Both the position numbers and the translations under genes were made by a program. From NCBI RefSeq assembly GCF_014651495.1, contig NZ_BMWZ01000011.1:1-64000 (forward strand): DNA of 64,000 nucleotides, written 5' to 3'. The notes under the pieces are model-generated. The model had not been told where the DNA came from. It made no database searches and saw nothing but the letters and a program-made list of their open reading frames with translations. Shown here piece by piece: positions 54,054 to 62,593 of the stretch (position 1 is its first letter; each line of letters opens with the position of its first letter). This DNA comes from Algibacter mikhailovii (lineage in GTDB: Bacteria; Bacteroidota; Bacteroidia; Flavobacteriales; Flavobacteriaceae).

Positions 54054-55265
54054 CTAATTTTTAACAATGCTGTGTGTTGTATGAATGAATTTTCTATTAG
54101 CACCTTTAAGTTTAAATAATAAAAGCAGCATTCTACCAAAAGCCATAGGCAGTACAGCCAATGCCCGGATGGTTTTTATGGTATAAAATGATTTTGGTAA
54201 TGCTAATAAAAAAGACGTGAATACTAGCGTTAGACTAGCCATCCACAAATATGTCATGGCAGTTTGAGTGCTACCTATACCATGCAATATGGCGTAAATT
54301 AAAGTAACAAGGCCTGTAATGCCAAGAAGTATTAATCTAGGTGGAACTAACAACTGAATAACCTTATCAAAATAGGTCAAATTATAGTTTAAGAAGAGCT
54401 CTGTCCACGCCTGCTTAAAATTGGCGCTTAAGTAAATAAATTGTGTAGCTAACCAACGTTTTCTTTGATTTGAAAAATCTGAACCTTTTTGAATTTTTTC
54501 ATCAAAAACCAGAGCATCCTTGAGATATTCTATAGTAATTTTCGCTTTGGCGAATTTGAATTCTAGTTCTTTATCAAAACCTCCAATGGCTGAAACTTTA
54601 GACATAACATTCTTAAATAAGCCGTACTCAAATCCCATGCCCGATCCTATAAGTCCCGATGAAAGCCCCATGGCTCGGTGACCTTGTCTAAAAATAAAAT
54701 TGTTGATTTCTTCGCTTGCAGCATCTAAAATTGCAAATGAGGTGTTCTTATTTTTAGCGGTTCTATGGCCTTGAATTATTTGACAACCATCTTCAAATGC
54801 AGCATTCATTTTTAATAAAAAATGTGCCTCCATCAAATTATCGGCATCAAGAACAATGGCATGATCATAGGTATTAGATAAATCTGCCATGGCCTTATTT
54901 AAAGCTTTGGCTTTTGTACTCTGTTTAAAATGAACTTCAACGAGTTGTACTGGAAGCGATTTTAATGCATTTAATGTTTCCATTTTTAAGGAATCTGCAA
55001 TAACAACAACATCAAACTTATCTTTGGGATAGTTTTGATGCAATGCCGATTTAGCCACTTCAACAATAACAGCATCTTCCTTATAGGCTGGAATCAAGAC
55101 TGCCATTTTATTGAATTTTTTAACGGACCTATGTTTTTTACTTTTATAAAAATGACCAGCAATAGCAAATACAAAAACATACGAACAAGAAAGACCTAGG
55201 TATACAAATAATACATATTCGAAGGTTTTTATGGCATATTGTAAAAATAGAGTAATGAGTTCCAT
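54054..55265 (-). CDS. Membrane-bound family 2 glycosyltransferase
   Basis: 403 residues. A helix near 12-35 precedes a GT-A domain with AVLIPAYKEDAVIVEVAK, the metal-binding VLDADN and a QRKRWLATQ motif close to the processive-GT2 QxxRW. Two or three helices follow from about residue 300. The QxxRW-like site suggests an enzyme of the cellulose/hyaluronan-synthase type or a related single-addition GT2. Confidence 0.87.
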   Translation of the reverse strand: MELITLFLQYAIKTFEYVLFVYLGLSCSYVFVFAIAGHFYKSKKHRSVKKFNKMAVLIPAYKEDAVIVEVAKSALHQNYPKDKFDVVVIADSLKMETLNALKSLPVQLVEVHFKQSTKAKALNKAMADLSNTYDHAIVLDADNLMEAHFLLKMNAAFEDGCQIIQGHRTAKNKNTSFAILDAASEEINNFIFRQGHRAMGLSSGLIGSGMGFEYGLFKNVMSKVSAIGGFDKELEFKFAKAKITIEYLKDALVFDEKIQKGSDFSNQRKRWLATQFIYLSANFKQAWTELFLNYNLTYFDKVIQLLVPPRLILLGITGLVTLIYAILHGIGSTQTAMTYLWMASLTLVFTSFLLALPKSFYTIKTIRALAVLPMAFGRMLLLLFKLKGANRKFIHTTHSIVKN

Positions 55266-55307
55266 AGGTGATAAATTGAAATTATTGAATCTTATTTAGT
55301 AGCTGGA

Positions 55308-56270
55308 TTAAGCAAAAGCATTACGTAATTTGGCCTTCTTGCTTTTTAATTTGAATCGTAGGTCTAAGGCAAAACGACGAAGAAAAGGCATGTACCTTCC
55401 ACTTTTTATGTTATAAATGATGGATTCTGAGTCATAAATCATTTCAAAATTCTCTGTACAGAACACTGGTTTTTTGGTCAGTCTATTGATTTCTCTTGCT
55501 TGAACCAAACTACTTTCAACAAACAAATTATAAGTATGATCCGCATAGGTCGCTGCTTTGTGTTCTCCATGATTGTTTGCTTTTTGTCTTGCCATCATAT
55601 CTGGCAAATCGAGCATCACAAGCTTGTCATACTTAACTCCATTTACTTTTAACCAACATTCTGTTTCCGCTCTATATTTTTCAAGTCTAGAAGTCACAAT
55701 TGTTCCTATCTTACTTCCTGGAATGTACAAGGGTGCCGCATGCTTCAAAAAATCTCTGTATGCCTTCCCATCATCATTTTGGGCATCGGTTGGATCGACA
55801 CATAAAACACCATCAATATCAAAACAGGATTTCTCTAATGCGGTATGATTAAAAATATTCCACTGAAAACATCTTGGTGTTGAAACTACTTCAAAAGCAT
55901 AATCTGCTAGGTTTTTGTTTTCTGGAGTTACATAAACCGCACAATATTTTATATCGTATAAAGATTCGAAATCCTTCAAATCATTTTTACATTGTAAAAG
56001 GGCAGCTCCTGATGCAATACTATCATCCACAACAAGAATGGATTTATACGCTGTGGTATTAAAAAATTGTTTCCTTGCGCCTGCCTTATAGACAAATCCA
56101 TTTTTAAAAGAATGAATGTCTGTATACGGTAAATTAAGATATAAGGCCAATAAATTTGCTGGCAACATGCCGCTTCTTGGAACACCAACTATTAAATCAA
56201 TATCCTTTGGGATAATGTCAAGTTTCTTAAGAATTATATGGTTTAAATCGTCTATACTTCTGTAGTTCAT
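55308..56270 (-). CDS. Phosphoribosyltransferase-HAD phosphatase fusion
   Basis: 320 residues. The N-terminal type I phosphoribosyltransferase domain (about 1-150) has DLIVGVPRSGMLPA and the PRPP loop ILVVDDSIASGAAL. The C-terminal part (about 160-320) begins with the HAD motif CFDIDGVLCVD and later IVTSRLEKY. In an exopolysaccharide cluster this pairing could use PRPP to add ribofuranose 5-phosphate and then remove the phosphate. No nucleobase-salvage gene is near. The domains are clear; the function is inference. Confidence 0.83.
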   Translation of the reverse strand: MNYRSIDDLNHIILKKLDIIPKDIDLIVGVPRSGMLPANLLALYLNLPYTDIHSFKNGFVYKAGARKQFFNTTAYKSILVVDDSIASGAALLQCKNDLKDFESLYDIKYCAVYVTPENKNLADYAFEVVSTPRCFQWNIFNHTALEKSCFDIDGVLCVDPTDAQNDDGKAYRDFLKHAAPLYIPGSKIGTIVTSRLEKYRAETECWLKVNGVKYDKLVMLDLPDMMARQKANNHGEHKAATYADHTYNLFVESSLVQAREINRLTKKPVFCTENFEMIYDSESIIYNIKSGRYMPFLRRFALDLRFKLKSKKAKLRNAFA

Positions 56271-56288
56271 AATAATAAGATTATGTCA

Positions 56289-56359
56289 CAAACTTACGCT
56301 GACATAGCACCTAATTACATGATATTTCGATGGATAGAAGTTTAGTGTAGTTGAATGGA
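56289..56359 (-). promoter_or_regulatory. Candidate promoter of the glycosyltransferase unit with 38-bp element
   Basis: On the minus strand a 38-bp element (56359-56322) is followed by 25 nt and then the -7 box TAAGTTTG (56296-56289), 19 bp before the ATG of the phosphoribosyltransferase-HAD gene. The element differs from the one at 61690-61727 at a single base. Its 5' half also encodes the last codons of the wzy gene. Confidence 0.68.
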
Positions 56360-57823
56360 TGCTTTTCGCTTACGTGCATCAATTTGTGGCGAATTAAACA
56401 TGAATACCATACTAACATACATGAGTATGCCGGTAGGCATTTGACCAAAAACACCATTGCCGTAGGATGCCATCATGATGCCAGCCATTCCACAAGTTAA
56501 AGCTGTAATTTGAATCTTCAAATTTTCATCTTTTATTTTGAACAAGACATTACAAGCTCCTGTGAAAAGAATAAAAAACAACATGAAAAGGTAATACATC
56601 AAGCCAATTACCCCAGTGTCTGACCAAATCATAACATACCAACTGTCTGTAGCTGTATTTGCTAAAAAAGTATGTGGGGTAAATCTTTGTCCCCAATTTC
56701 CGGTGGCACCAACGCCACCACCAAAAGGACGCGATGCTAAGTAACCTTTAAGCTTTTTCTGATTTGCCAGGCGCACTTGGAATGAGGCGTCATTGGGATC
56801 AAAAGCAGTGCGCATTCTTCTAATCTCGGCATTATTTTGACCAATATTGGTATGAGCAAAAAACACATATACTGAGATGCCTAGAATAGCACCAAGTAAA
56901 AGAATTTTGAGATTTTTTCTTAATATCAAGAATACAATCCCACCTAAGGCAGGAACGGCTATAGCACCCCGAGTACCCGAAATCAGCATGCCTAGAAATC
57001 CAAATAAAGCCACGCTAATAAAGAAAGCCCTTAATTTGATATTGCCTTTTTTAAACAAAGCCAATATTCCAAAGACCACCCCTGCCTGAGCTTGCGAAGC
57101 TCCAAACTGCCCCGCATCAGAAAAAAAAGAGAAAACCCTTAATTTCGCAAATAAAATATGTGTTTCTGCACCACCTTGATCCAACCACTTTTGCTCAAAA
57201 GGATCAACGCCAAACTGAAACTGTTGAAAGCCCTTTAACGTTCCTAAAATGGATAAAATGCCCCAAATCACAAAAAAGGTATTCAAATCTTTTTGTTTAT
57301 TGAATAACATAAAAAACAACGGAATTGAAAGCCATTGGTATAATGCCACGCCACGCATAGCGTAGAACCAAGCTTCCAAACTCTGTGCTTCTGGATTTCC
57401 AAGTTGTAGAATTATATAACCCATCCAAATTGATACTAGCAAAGTAAGTGAGGATTTAGCTTTATGCCATGGTATTTTATTGGCAAAGCCTTTAAAAAAC
57501 AGTGCCACATAAAGTAAAACCAGTAAACCATCTATAGATAGCCCCCAAGGCGCGGGAATATACCTCGCTATTCCGGTGACAAAAAAGCCCAAAACAATGA
57601 GTAATATTATGCCCATTTTGGGGTTTTGAAATATGGCATAAACCAGGCTTATTAGCATTAAGAAGCTTAAGGTTATTACAAACCCAATTACCCCCATTTT
57701 AGCAATGACCACTGTAATTACTGTTAATATAGCCAATACAGGAACAAGGATGTTTAAATTTGTAAACCGTGAAGACCCCGCGTTAAATTCAAAAGGGTTT
57801 GTATAATTACTAAATAAGCTCAT
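56342..57823 (-). CDS. wzy: Wzy-like O-antigen polymerase/ligase-family protein
   Basis: 493 residues with ten or more membrane helices. A periplasmic loop in the C-terminal half carries RMRTAFDPNDASFQVRLANQ and SRPFGGGVGATGNWG with a nearby HTFLANTATDSW, typical of the O-antigen ligase/polymerase family. It would join repeat units in the periplasm. It overlaps the flippase gene by 4 bp (ATGA). Its last five codons lie inside a conserved promoter element of the next unit. Confidence 0.85.
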   Translation of the reverse strand: MSLFSNYTNPFEFNAGSSRFTNLNILVPVLAILTVITVVIAKMGVIGFVITLSFLMLISLVYAIFQNPKMGIILLIVLGFFVTGIARYIPAPWGLSIDGLLVLLYVALFFKGFANKIPWHKAKSSLTLLVSIWMGYIILQLGNPEAQSLEAWFYAMRGVALYQWLSIPLFFMLFNKQKDLNTFFVIWGILSILGTLKGFQQFQFGVDPFEQKWLDQGGAETHILFAKLRVFSFFSDAGQFGASQAQAGVVFGILALFKKGNIKLRAFFISVALFGFLGMLISGTRGAIAVPALGGIVFLILRKNLKILLLGAILGISVYVFFAHTNIGQNNAEIRRMRTAFDPNDASFQVRLANQKKLKGYLASRPFGGGVGATGNWGQRFTPHTFLANTATDSWYVMIWSDTGVIGLMYYLFMLFFILFTGACNVLFKIKDENLKIQITALTCGMAGIMMASYGNGVFGQMPTGILMYVSMVFMFNSPQIDARKRKASIQLH

Positions 57824-59202
57824 ATCTTACTGTTACTAATTTCAAATGCATTACATATCACTTGTGCTTTAACCCATAAATTTTTATAAAATCGATTTCC
57901 ATTTTTGACTATTGCAGCTAAAGAAATTTTGAATTGTTGATTGAGAAAAAAACTGCCTATACCAATACCTATACAAGTAAATACAAGTGTTGATAAAGCC
58001 ACGAGATTAAGGGATTCGAATAGATAAACAGCAATCAAGTCTCCAATAATATTTGTGGTTAACATAATTAAAACTTTGAGTGCATTAATATTTGGTTTAT
58101 TTATACTATCCAAACCAATTCCTGTCATTCTATCAATGGGAAGTAGTACCCCATAGACCGTAAGAATTCTTACTAGAGTAACGATATTGAAGTCGGAATA
58201 ATTCGGACTTAAATATTGATCTCCAGATATAAGCATTACAAATTCTTCAGCAAATATGAAGGTAAATAAAGACATAAAAATGAATAAATAGGTCAATGCC
58301 CCGGAGTAAACATGAAATAAATGTTGAACATCTTTAATTCTACCTTCCAAACTGGCTTTGGACATTTTGGGAAAAGCAGTAGCGGTAAAACTTCTTAAAG
58401 GTATTTGTTGTAATTCTGTAAGCTTAAGCGCAATACTAAAAAGTGCAACCGCTGCATTTCCTAAAGGACTAATACTTATAATGATGACATCGGCATTTCT
58501 TAACAAATTGGTCCCAATGAGTGTAAATGTGCTATACTTCCCAAAGTTTAATAACATTTTAGTGGTTGCTTTCTTTGTTTTCAATATTAATTTAAAGCCA
58601 TCCCAATTTTTTAAAATACAAACTGTAGAAGAAATTAAGTTTACCACTATTAATCCACTTACCAGCCATTCAATAGAAAGCTCGAGCCAAAGACTATTCA
58701 AAACTAAAAAGAAGAAAAACAAACCACTGTTAATGGTTTTTATTATCAATATTTTACCGTATTCCATTTTTGCTTGCAGAACCACAAGAGCATTATTCCA
58801 AGGAAGATTTACAAATGCCAAGACAGGATACCAAGTAAAAAAAAGGACATAACCGGACTCGGAAATACTGGCATTAAAGACATGCCTGATGGCCACAATA
58901 ATAATTACAATTAATACCGTAGCAATAAGACTTACCAATGCGTTGGACCCTATTAATTGATCCCTATCATTTTTAGAAGCCCCAGATAAAAACCGAACCA
59001 AACCGTTATTGGTAATCCCAAAACGCAACATTTCAACTAAAGAGCCCCCAGAGATAAACAAAACCCATTGTGCAAACGCATTTATTTCTAAGACTCTGGC
59101 TAGCAAAGCAAAACCCATAAATCCCATGGCAGCTATAACAATGTTTCCTGCTAAAGAAAGAAAATTATCTTCCTTTATTATTTTTAAAAATATTGCATTC
59201 AT
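57820..59202 (-). CDS. wzx: Wzx-like polysaccharide flippase
   Basis: 460 residues with about twelve membrane helices, starting FLSLAGNIVIAAMGFMGFAL as in the MATE/Wzx superfamily, and a middle segment FGKYSTFTLIGTNLLRNADV. It would move lipid-linked repeat units across the inner membrane. It is encoded between the wzc-like gene (7 bp gap) and wzy. Confidence 0.88.
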   Translation of the reverse strand: MNAIFLKIIKEDNFLSLAGNIVIAAMGFMGFALLARVLEINAFAQWVLFISGGSLVEMLRFGITNNGLVRFLSGASKNDRDQLIGSNALVSLIATVLIVIIIVAIRHVFNASISESGYVLFFTWYPVLAFVNLPWNNALVVLQAKMEYGKILIIKTINSGLFFFFLVLNSLWLELSIEWLVSGLIVVNLISSTVCILKNWDGFKLILKTKKATTKMLLNFGKYSTFTLIGTNLLRNADVIIISISPLGNAAVALFSIALKLTELQQIPLRSFTATAFPKMSKASLEGRIKDVQHLFHVYSGALTYLFIFMSLFTFIFAEEFVMLISGDQYLSPNYSDFNIVTLVRILTVYGVLLPIDRMTGIGLDSINKPNINALKVLIMLTTNIIGDLIAVYLFESLNLVALSTLVFTCIGIGIGSFFLNQQFKISLAAIVKNGNRFYKNLWVKAQVICNAFEISNSKI

Positions 59203-59209
59203 TTCCTTA

Positions 59210-61579
59210 TTAAATATGGCTGTTAGAATAAAATTGAAATTGAAATATGCGTTTTAATTGGCGTCTTGTGTTGGATCTAACTTTAGGCAATTCTCCTAGA
59301 ATAGACTCTACCTCATTCAATTCTGTGCCATTGATAATAAACTGTAGTTTTGAGGGGGCTAATTCTTTGATATTGTTAAGTAGATTATCATCGGCCTCTG
59401 ACCATAGGCGGTTAGACCGGCAGACTAAGATGGTCAAATCAGCAGATTCAATAAGGTCAACAGGGTAATTATGATCTGAGATATTTGGTAGTTCTATAAT
59501 TACATACTCACTTTGAATACTTGTCCCTTCAGTATGAACTGTGAGCTGCTTGAAATTTTTAGCGTTGATAAAAGACGAATCTAATTCATATTTTATGTAT
59601 TCATTAGCATTTAAATAATCTGTGACCTTAGATAAAAATGGCTGACTAAAATCACATTGCGGATTTTGATATCCTAGAAACTTATTGATGAATGTATATT
59701 TTTTGGATACAGAAATTCTTTTATCGTTTAATGCATGATTTAACAAGGTTACGGACTTGCCCATCCTCTTAAGTTTTCTAGCAATATTGCCCGCCATAAC
59801 CGTTTTGCCTTCATTTTCTCTTGTACTAAGTACAACTATGGTTTTCACTTTATTGGTGGTAGGTTCCGTTTTAAAAAAGTGATTTATGTTTTTCAAAATA
59901 TATTCCAACAAACGGTCCTGAATTTTCTCAAAATCTAATGGCCGCTGGGTAACAAAAAGCTTAGGCATGATCCCCAAATATGGAATATTTAACTTTTTTG
60001 AAGCCACCTTGGCATTCTTTAATGTATTATCAAAAAACTCCATGATTAAAATACTCCCAAGAATAATAATAAAGGCCATAATGATTGCAGCAAGGATAAT
60101 AAGCTTGCGTTTTGACGGTATAGGCTTTAGGGGATAATACGGGGCATCAACAGCTTTGAGATTGCTGCTCAATTGGGTATCCTGAAATTTCAATTTCGCT
60201 AGATTAAGACCATGCAAAATCTCAAGGTATTCTTGCTCAGCGACCTCAATCTCACGTTCTATACGTTTAAGGTTTGCACCTGCTGGGGCATAATTGGCAT
60301 ATTTTTTCTCAAATGCTTCATTGCGTTTGTCCATAACCACGAGCTTGGCTCTAAGATCTTCAGTTTCAACAACTTTATCCACCCATTGCGGCAGAACCTT
60401 AGTTATGGGTACTCCTTCCACCGTATTTTGAAAAGAATACAACTCACTGACACTTGATTCTATTTTTAAATTTAAATTTGAGGCTTGATTTTTTAAGTCT
60501 TCTAACTTCAAAGCGTGCGCTTCCGAGTCTGATGTCATAGCCTCCATCATGACAATTTTATAATTTAAATCACCTAAGCGTTTTTTGTTTTCTATTATTT
60601 GATTACTTCTTTGTTGAACTGCTTCTTGAATTTCCAATTTTTGCTCCAATTTCATCGTAGAGGCTTGTGAACCTGCTAATTCGGCAGTTTTTCTATTATA
60701 CTCCACTTCCATATCCTCTTTCACAATGGCAACAGCCTTACTTTGCTCATAATAATTAATGATGCTATTTTCCTGATTAAATTTTAGCAGTCGATCTTCT
60801 ATAGTTCTTAATTTTTTATGCGATTGCGCAAGTTGGGCTTCAAAATATTGTACCACCGCATCGGAACCATTTTCTTTAAGGTCTTTGTACTTTCGGATAC
60901 AAACCTCATTAAAAATAGCCAATGTTTGCTGGCATATACCTGGGTCTTCAGCTTCAAAACTCATCTTTACTAAGTCACTATTAGATACCCGTATGGCTTT
61001 TACTTTTGCCATGGCTTCAAGTGAGTAAATGGGGTGTTCAAAATTTAATAGGGAATACACAAAGTTATTGTTGTCACTTCTCATTAATTCCAGCAGCTTC
61101 ACTACGGTTTGCTCATAATCCTCAACATAAATTGTACTTGGCAATGTTATGGATAGACTATCCTTTCTTAGATTAGAAGATGCATGATAATCGTTAGATT
61201 TTACGATGTACTTATAAAGTTCTTGAGGAACGTCTTCTTTCAGATTCTCATAGTTATTTTTTGAAATAAACCGCTCATTAGGTGCGTTCAACAACAAATG
61301 CTGGCTTAATAATCTAACAGCAACCTCTTCTTGTGTCTCTCTAGAATTTATGATGTTAATTAAGTTATCGAATGCAATATTAGTGGCAAAATAATTAAAT
61401 GATTTATCCATATCTATAGATGAACCAGAAGCTAAGCCCGTAAAAAGCATGGTTTGAGAATAATACTTATGATTTGGGTTTATAGTTAATAGTATTGCTA
61501 AAACCCCCATAATTAAAGGTAACACCATTAGTATTACTTTGTGTTTTAATAGTAGTTTAATGAATTCTGTAAGTTTCAT
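59210..61579 (-). CDS. Wzc-like chain-length determinant with degenerate tyrosine-kinase domain
   Basis: 789 residues. The Wzz domain begins with a helix at about 15-35 and an extracytoplasmic part of coiled coil (about 220-470), closing at helix LIILAAIIMAFIIILGSILI near 500. The cytoplasmic BY-kinase-like domain (about 565-789) has STRENEGKT at Walker A, but the Walker A' Asp residues are missing (VTLLNHALND) and Walker B reads YVIIELPN instead of an Asp-based motif. No tyrosine cluster ends the protein. It probably controls export and chain length without kinase activity. Confidence 0.87.
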   Translation of the reverse strand: MKLTEFIKLLLKHKVILMVLPLIMGVLAILLTINPNHKYYSQTMLFTGLASGSSIDMDKSFNYFATNIAFDNLINIINSRETQEEVAVRLLSQHLLLNAPNERFISKNNYENLKEDVPQELYKYIVKSNDYHASSNLRKDSLSITLPSTIYVEDYEQTVVKLLELMRSDNNNFVYSLLNFEHPIYSLEAMAKVKAIRVSNSDLVKMSFEAEDPGICQQTLAIFNEVCIRKYKDLKENGSDAVVQYFEAQLAQSHKKLRTIEDRLLKFNQENSIINYYEQSKAVAIVKEDMEVEYNRKTAELAGSQASTMKLEQKLEIQEAVQQRSNQIIENKKRLGDLNYKIVMMEAMTSDSEAHALKLEDLKNQASNLNLKIESSVSELYSFQNTVEGVPITKVLPQWVDKVVETEDLRAKLVVMDKRNEAFEKKYANYAPAGANLKRIEREIEVAEQEYLEILHGLNLAKLKFQDTQLSSNLKAVDAPYYPLKPIPSKRKLIILAAIIMAFIIILGSILIMEFFDNTLKNAKVASKKLNIPYLGIMPKLFVTQRPLDFEKIQDRLLEYILKNINHFFKTEPTTNKVKTIVVLSTRENEGKTVMAGNIARKLKRMGKSVTLLNHALNDKRISVSKKYTFINKFLGYQNPQCDFSQPFLSKVTDYLNANEYIKYELDSSFINAKNFKQLTVHTEGTSIQSEYVIIELPNISDHNYPVDLIESADLTILVCRSNRLWSEADDNLLNNIKELAPSKLQFIINGTELNEVESILGELPKVRSNTRRQLKRIFQFQFYSNSHI

Positions 61580-61656
61580 GTTTTTCGTCTATTTGATGAA
61601 CTAAGAGCAAATTTCATTGGGATGTATAAGACTCCTATTTATATTTACCTCTATGT

Positions 61657-61727
61657 CAAAATTAAAGGCTTAAGGAGGGTAAATACAGTATATTTCGATG
61701 GATAGAAGTTAAGTGTAGTTGAATGGA
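61657..61727 (-). promoter_or_regulatory. Candidate promoter of the wzc-wzx-wzy unit with 38-bp element
   Basis: On the minus strand the 38-bp element (61727-61690) is followed by 25 nt and the -7 box TAATTTTG (61664-61657), 78 bp before the wzc ATG. The half-site TTCCATTCA at the 5' end of the element is repeated once more just upstream (near 61745). The 25-nt spacers of the two units are unrelated except for TGTA at the same place. Confidence 0.68.
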
Positions 61728-61844
61728 AATAATTATTGAATGGAACTACATATTCTATAATTAATGCAACGCACTTGGAAGAGTTATAATAAAAAGAGGG
61801 GTATATATTTGCTAAGGTATCTTTCTAAAAAGCAGCAATTGTTT

Positions 61845-62585
61845 TTATTGTATTTCAAAGCCTACCAAGTTTTCAAGTAGCTTTTTGGAAATTATAAAGT
61901 CTGACTTAACCTTTTGAAAGTCTGCCGAAATTCTTGAAGTCATATCAGATATTCTAACATACTCAGTAATTTCAACTAAACCATTTTTAAATTCCTTTTC
62001 AACCATTTCCATATTCACTTTGGCATTCCCAAGGTTTGTAGCTCTTATTTCTAATAGGTTTTGTTGTAACAATAAATCTTCATAGTAACGAATTACCATT
62101 TCTCGCAATTCATCTTCTTGAGATTTCACTAAACTTTTCGCTTGTGCAAGTTCGGCCTCAGCTTGTTTAATTTGCGATTTACGATTTATAACATCAAAGA
62201 CAGGAATTTTTAAATATAACCCAACATTATAATTGAGTTGCTGGGTATTACTTGCCAAATTAATGGTGGCATTATCTCCAGAAATAGAGGAATAATTATC
62301 AAATGTTCCATACCTGGAATCGGCCTGTACACCAAAATTTCTGGTCCAATATTTACGCTTCGATTTAAGATTGGACTCTTTAGCATCAATTTCTAATTTC
62401 CTATAATTTACTAAACCATTGTGAACAAGCGCAGAATCAATTAAAATGCCTAGTTTAGGGATCAATAGAGCAAATGATTCTTCTTTATGCGGCATCATGG
62501 ACTTATCTTGACCTGCTGATTTATTTACCCCTAAAAGATGGGTAAACAAAACGATTAGTAAACTTATTTTTTTTAGTGTTTGCAT
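61845..62585 (-). CDS. Short TolC/outer-membrane-efflux-like protein
   Basis: About 246 residues from ATG at 62585, where a signal peptide (LKKISLLIVLFTHLLGVNKSAG) begins. A start at 62657 would overlap the previous gene. The rest is a single OEP unit: a beta segment with NYNVGLYLKIPVFDVINRKS and two long helices (QIKQAEAELAQAKSLVKSQE). Normal TolC has two such units and about 450 residues. It is probably the outer-membrane or periplasmic export partner of the exopolysaccharide. Confidence 0.78.
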   Translation of the reverse strand: MQTLKKISLLIVLFTHLLGVNKSAGQDKSMMPHKEESFALLIPKLGILIDSALVHNGLVNYRKLEIDAKESNLKSKRKYWTRNFGVQADSRYGTFDNYSSISGDNATINLASNTQQLNYNVGLYLKIPVFDVINRKSQIKQAEAELAQAKSLVKSQEDELREMVIRYYEDLLLQQNLLEIRATNLGNAKVNMEMVEKEFKNGLVEITEYVRISDMTSRISADFQKVKSDFIISKKLLENLVGFEIQ

Positions 62586-62593
62586 GGCTAATA

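Noticed and set aside
54050-54139. Longer start for the GT4 gene giving 30 extra residues
   Set aside because: It would overlap the preceding gene by 86 bp, and the canonical GT4 N-terminus begins at the ATG at 54049.
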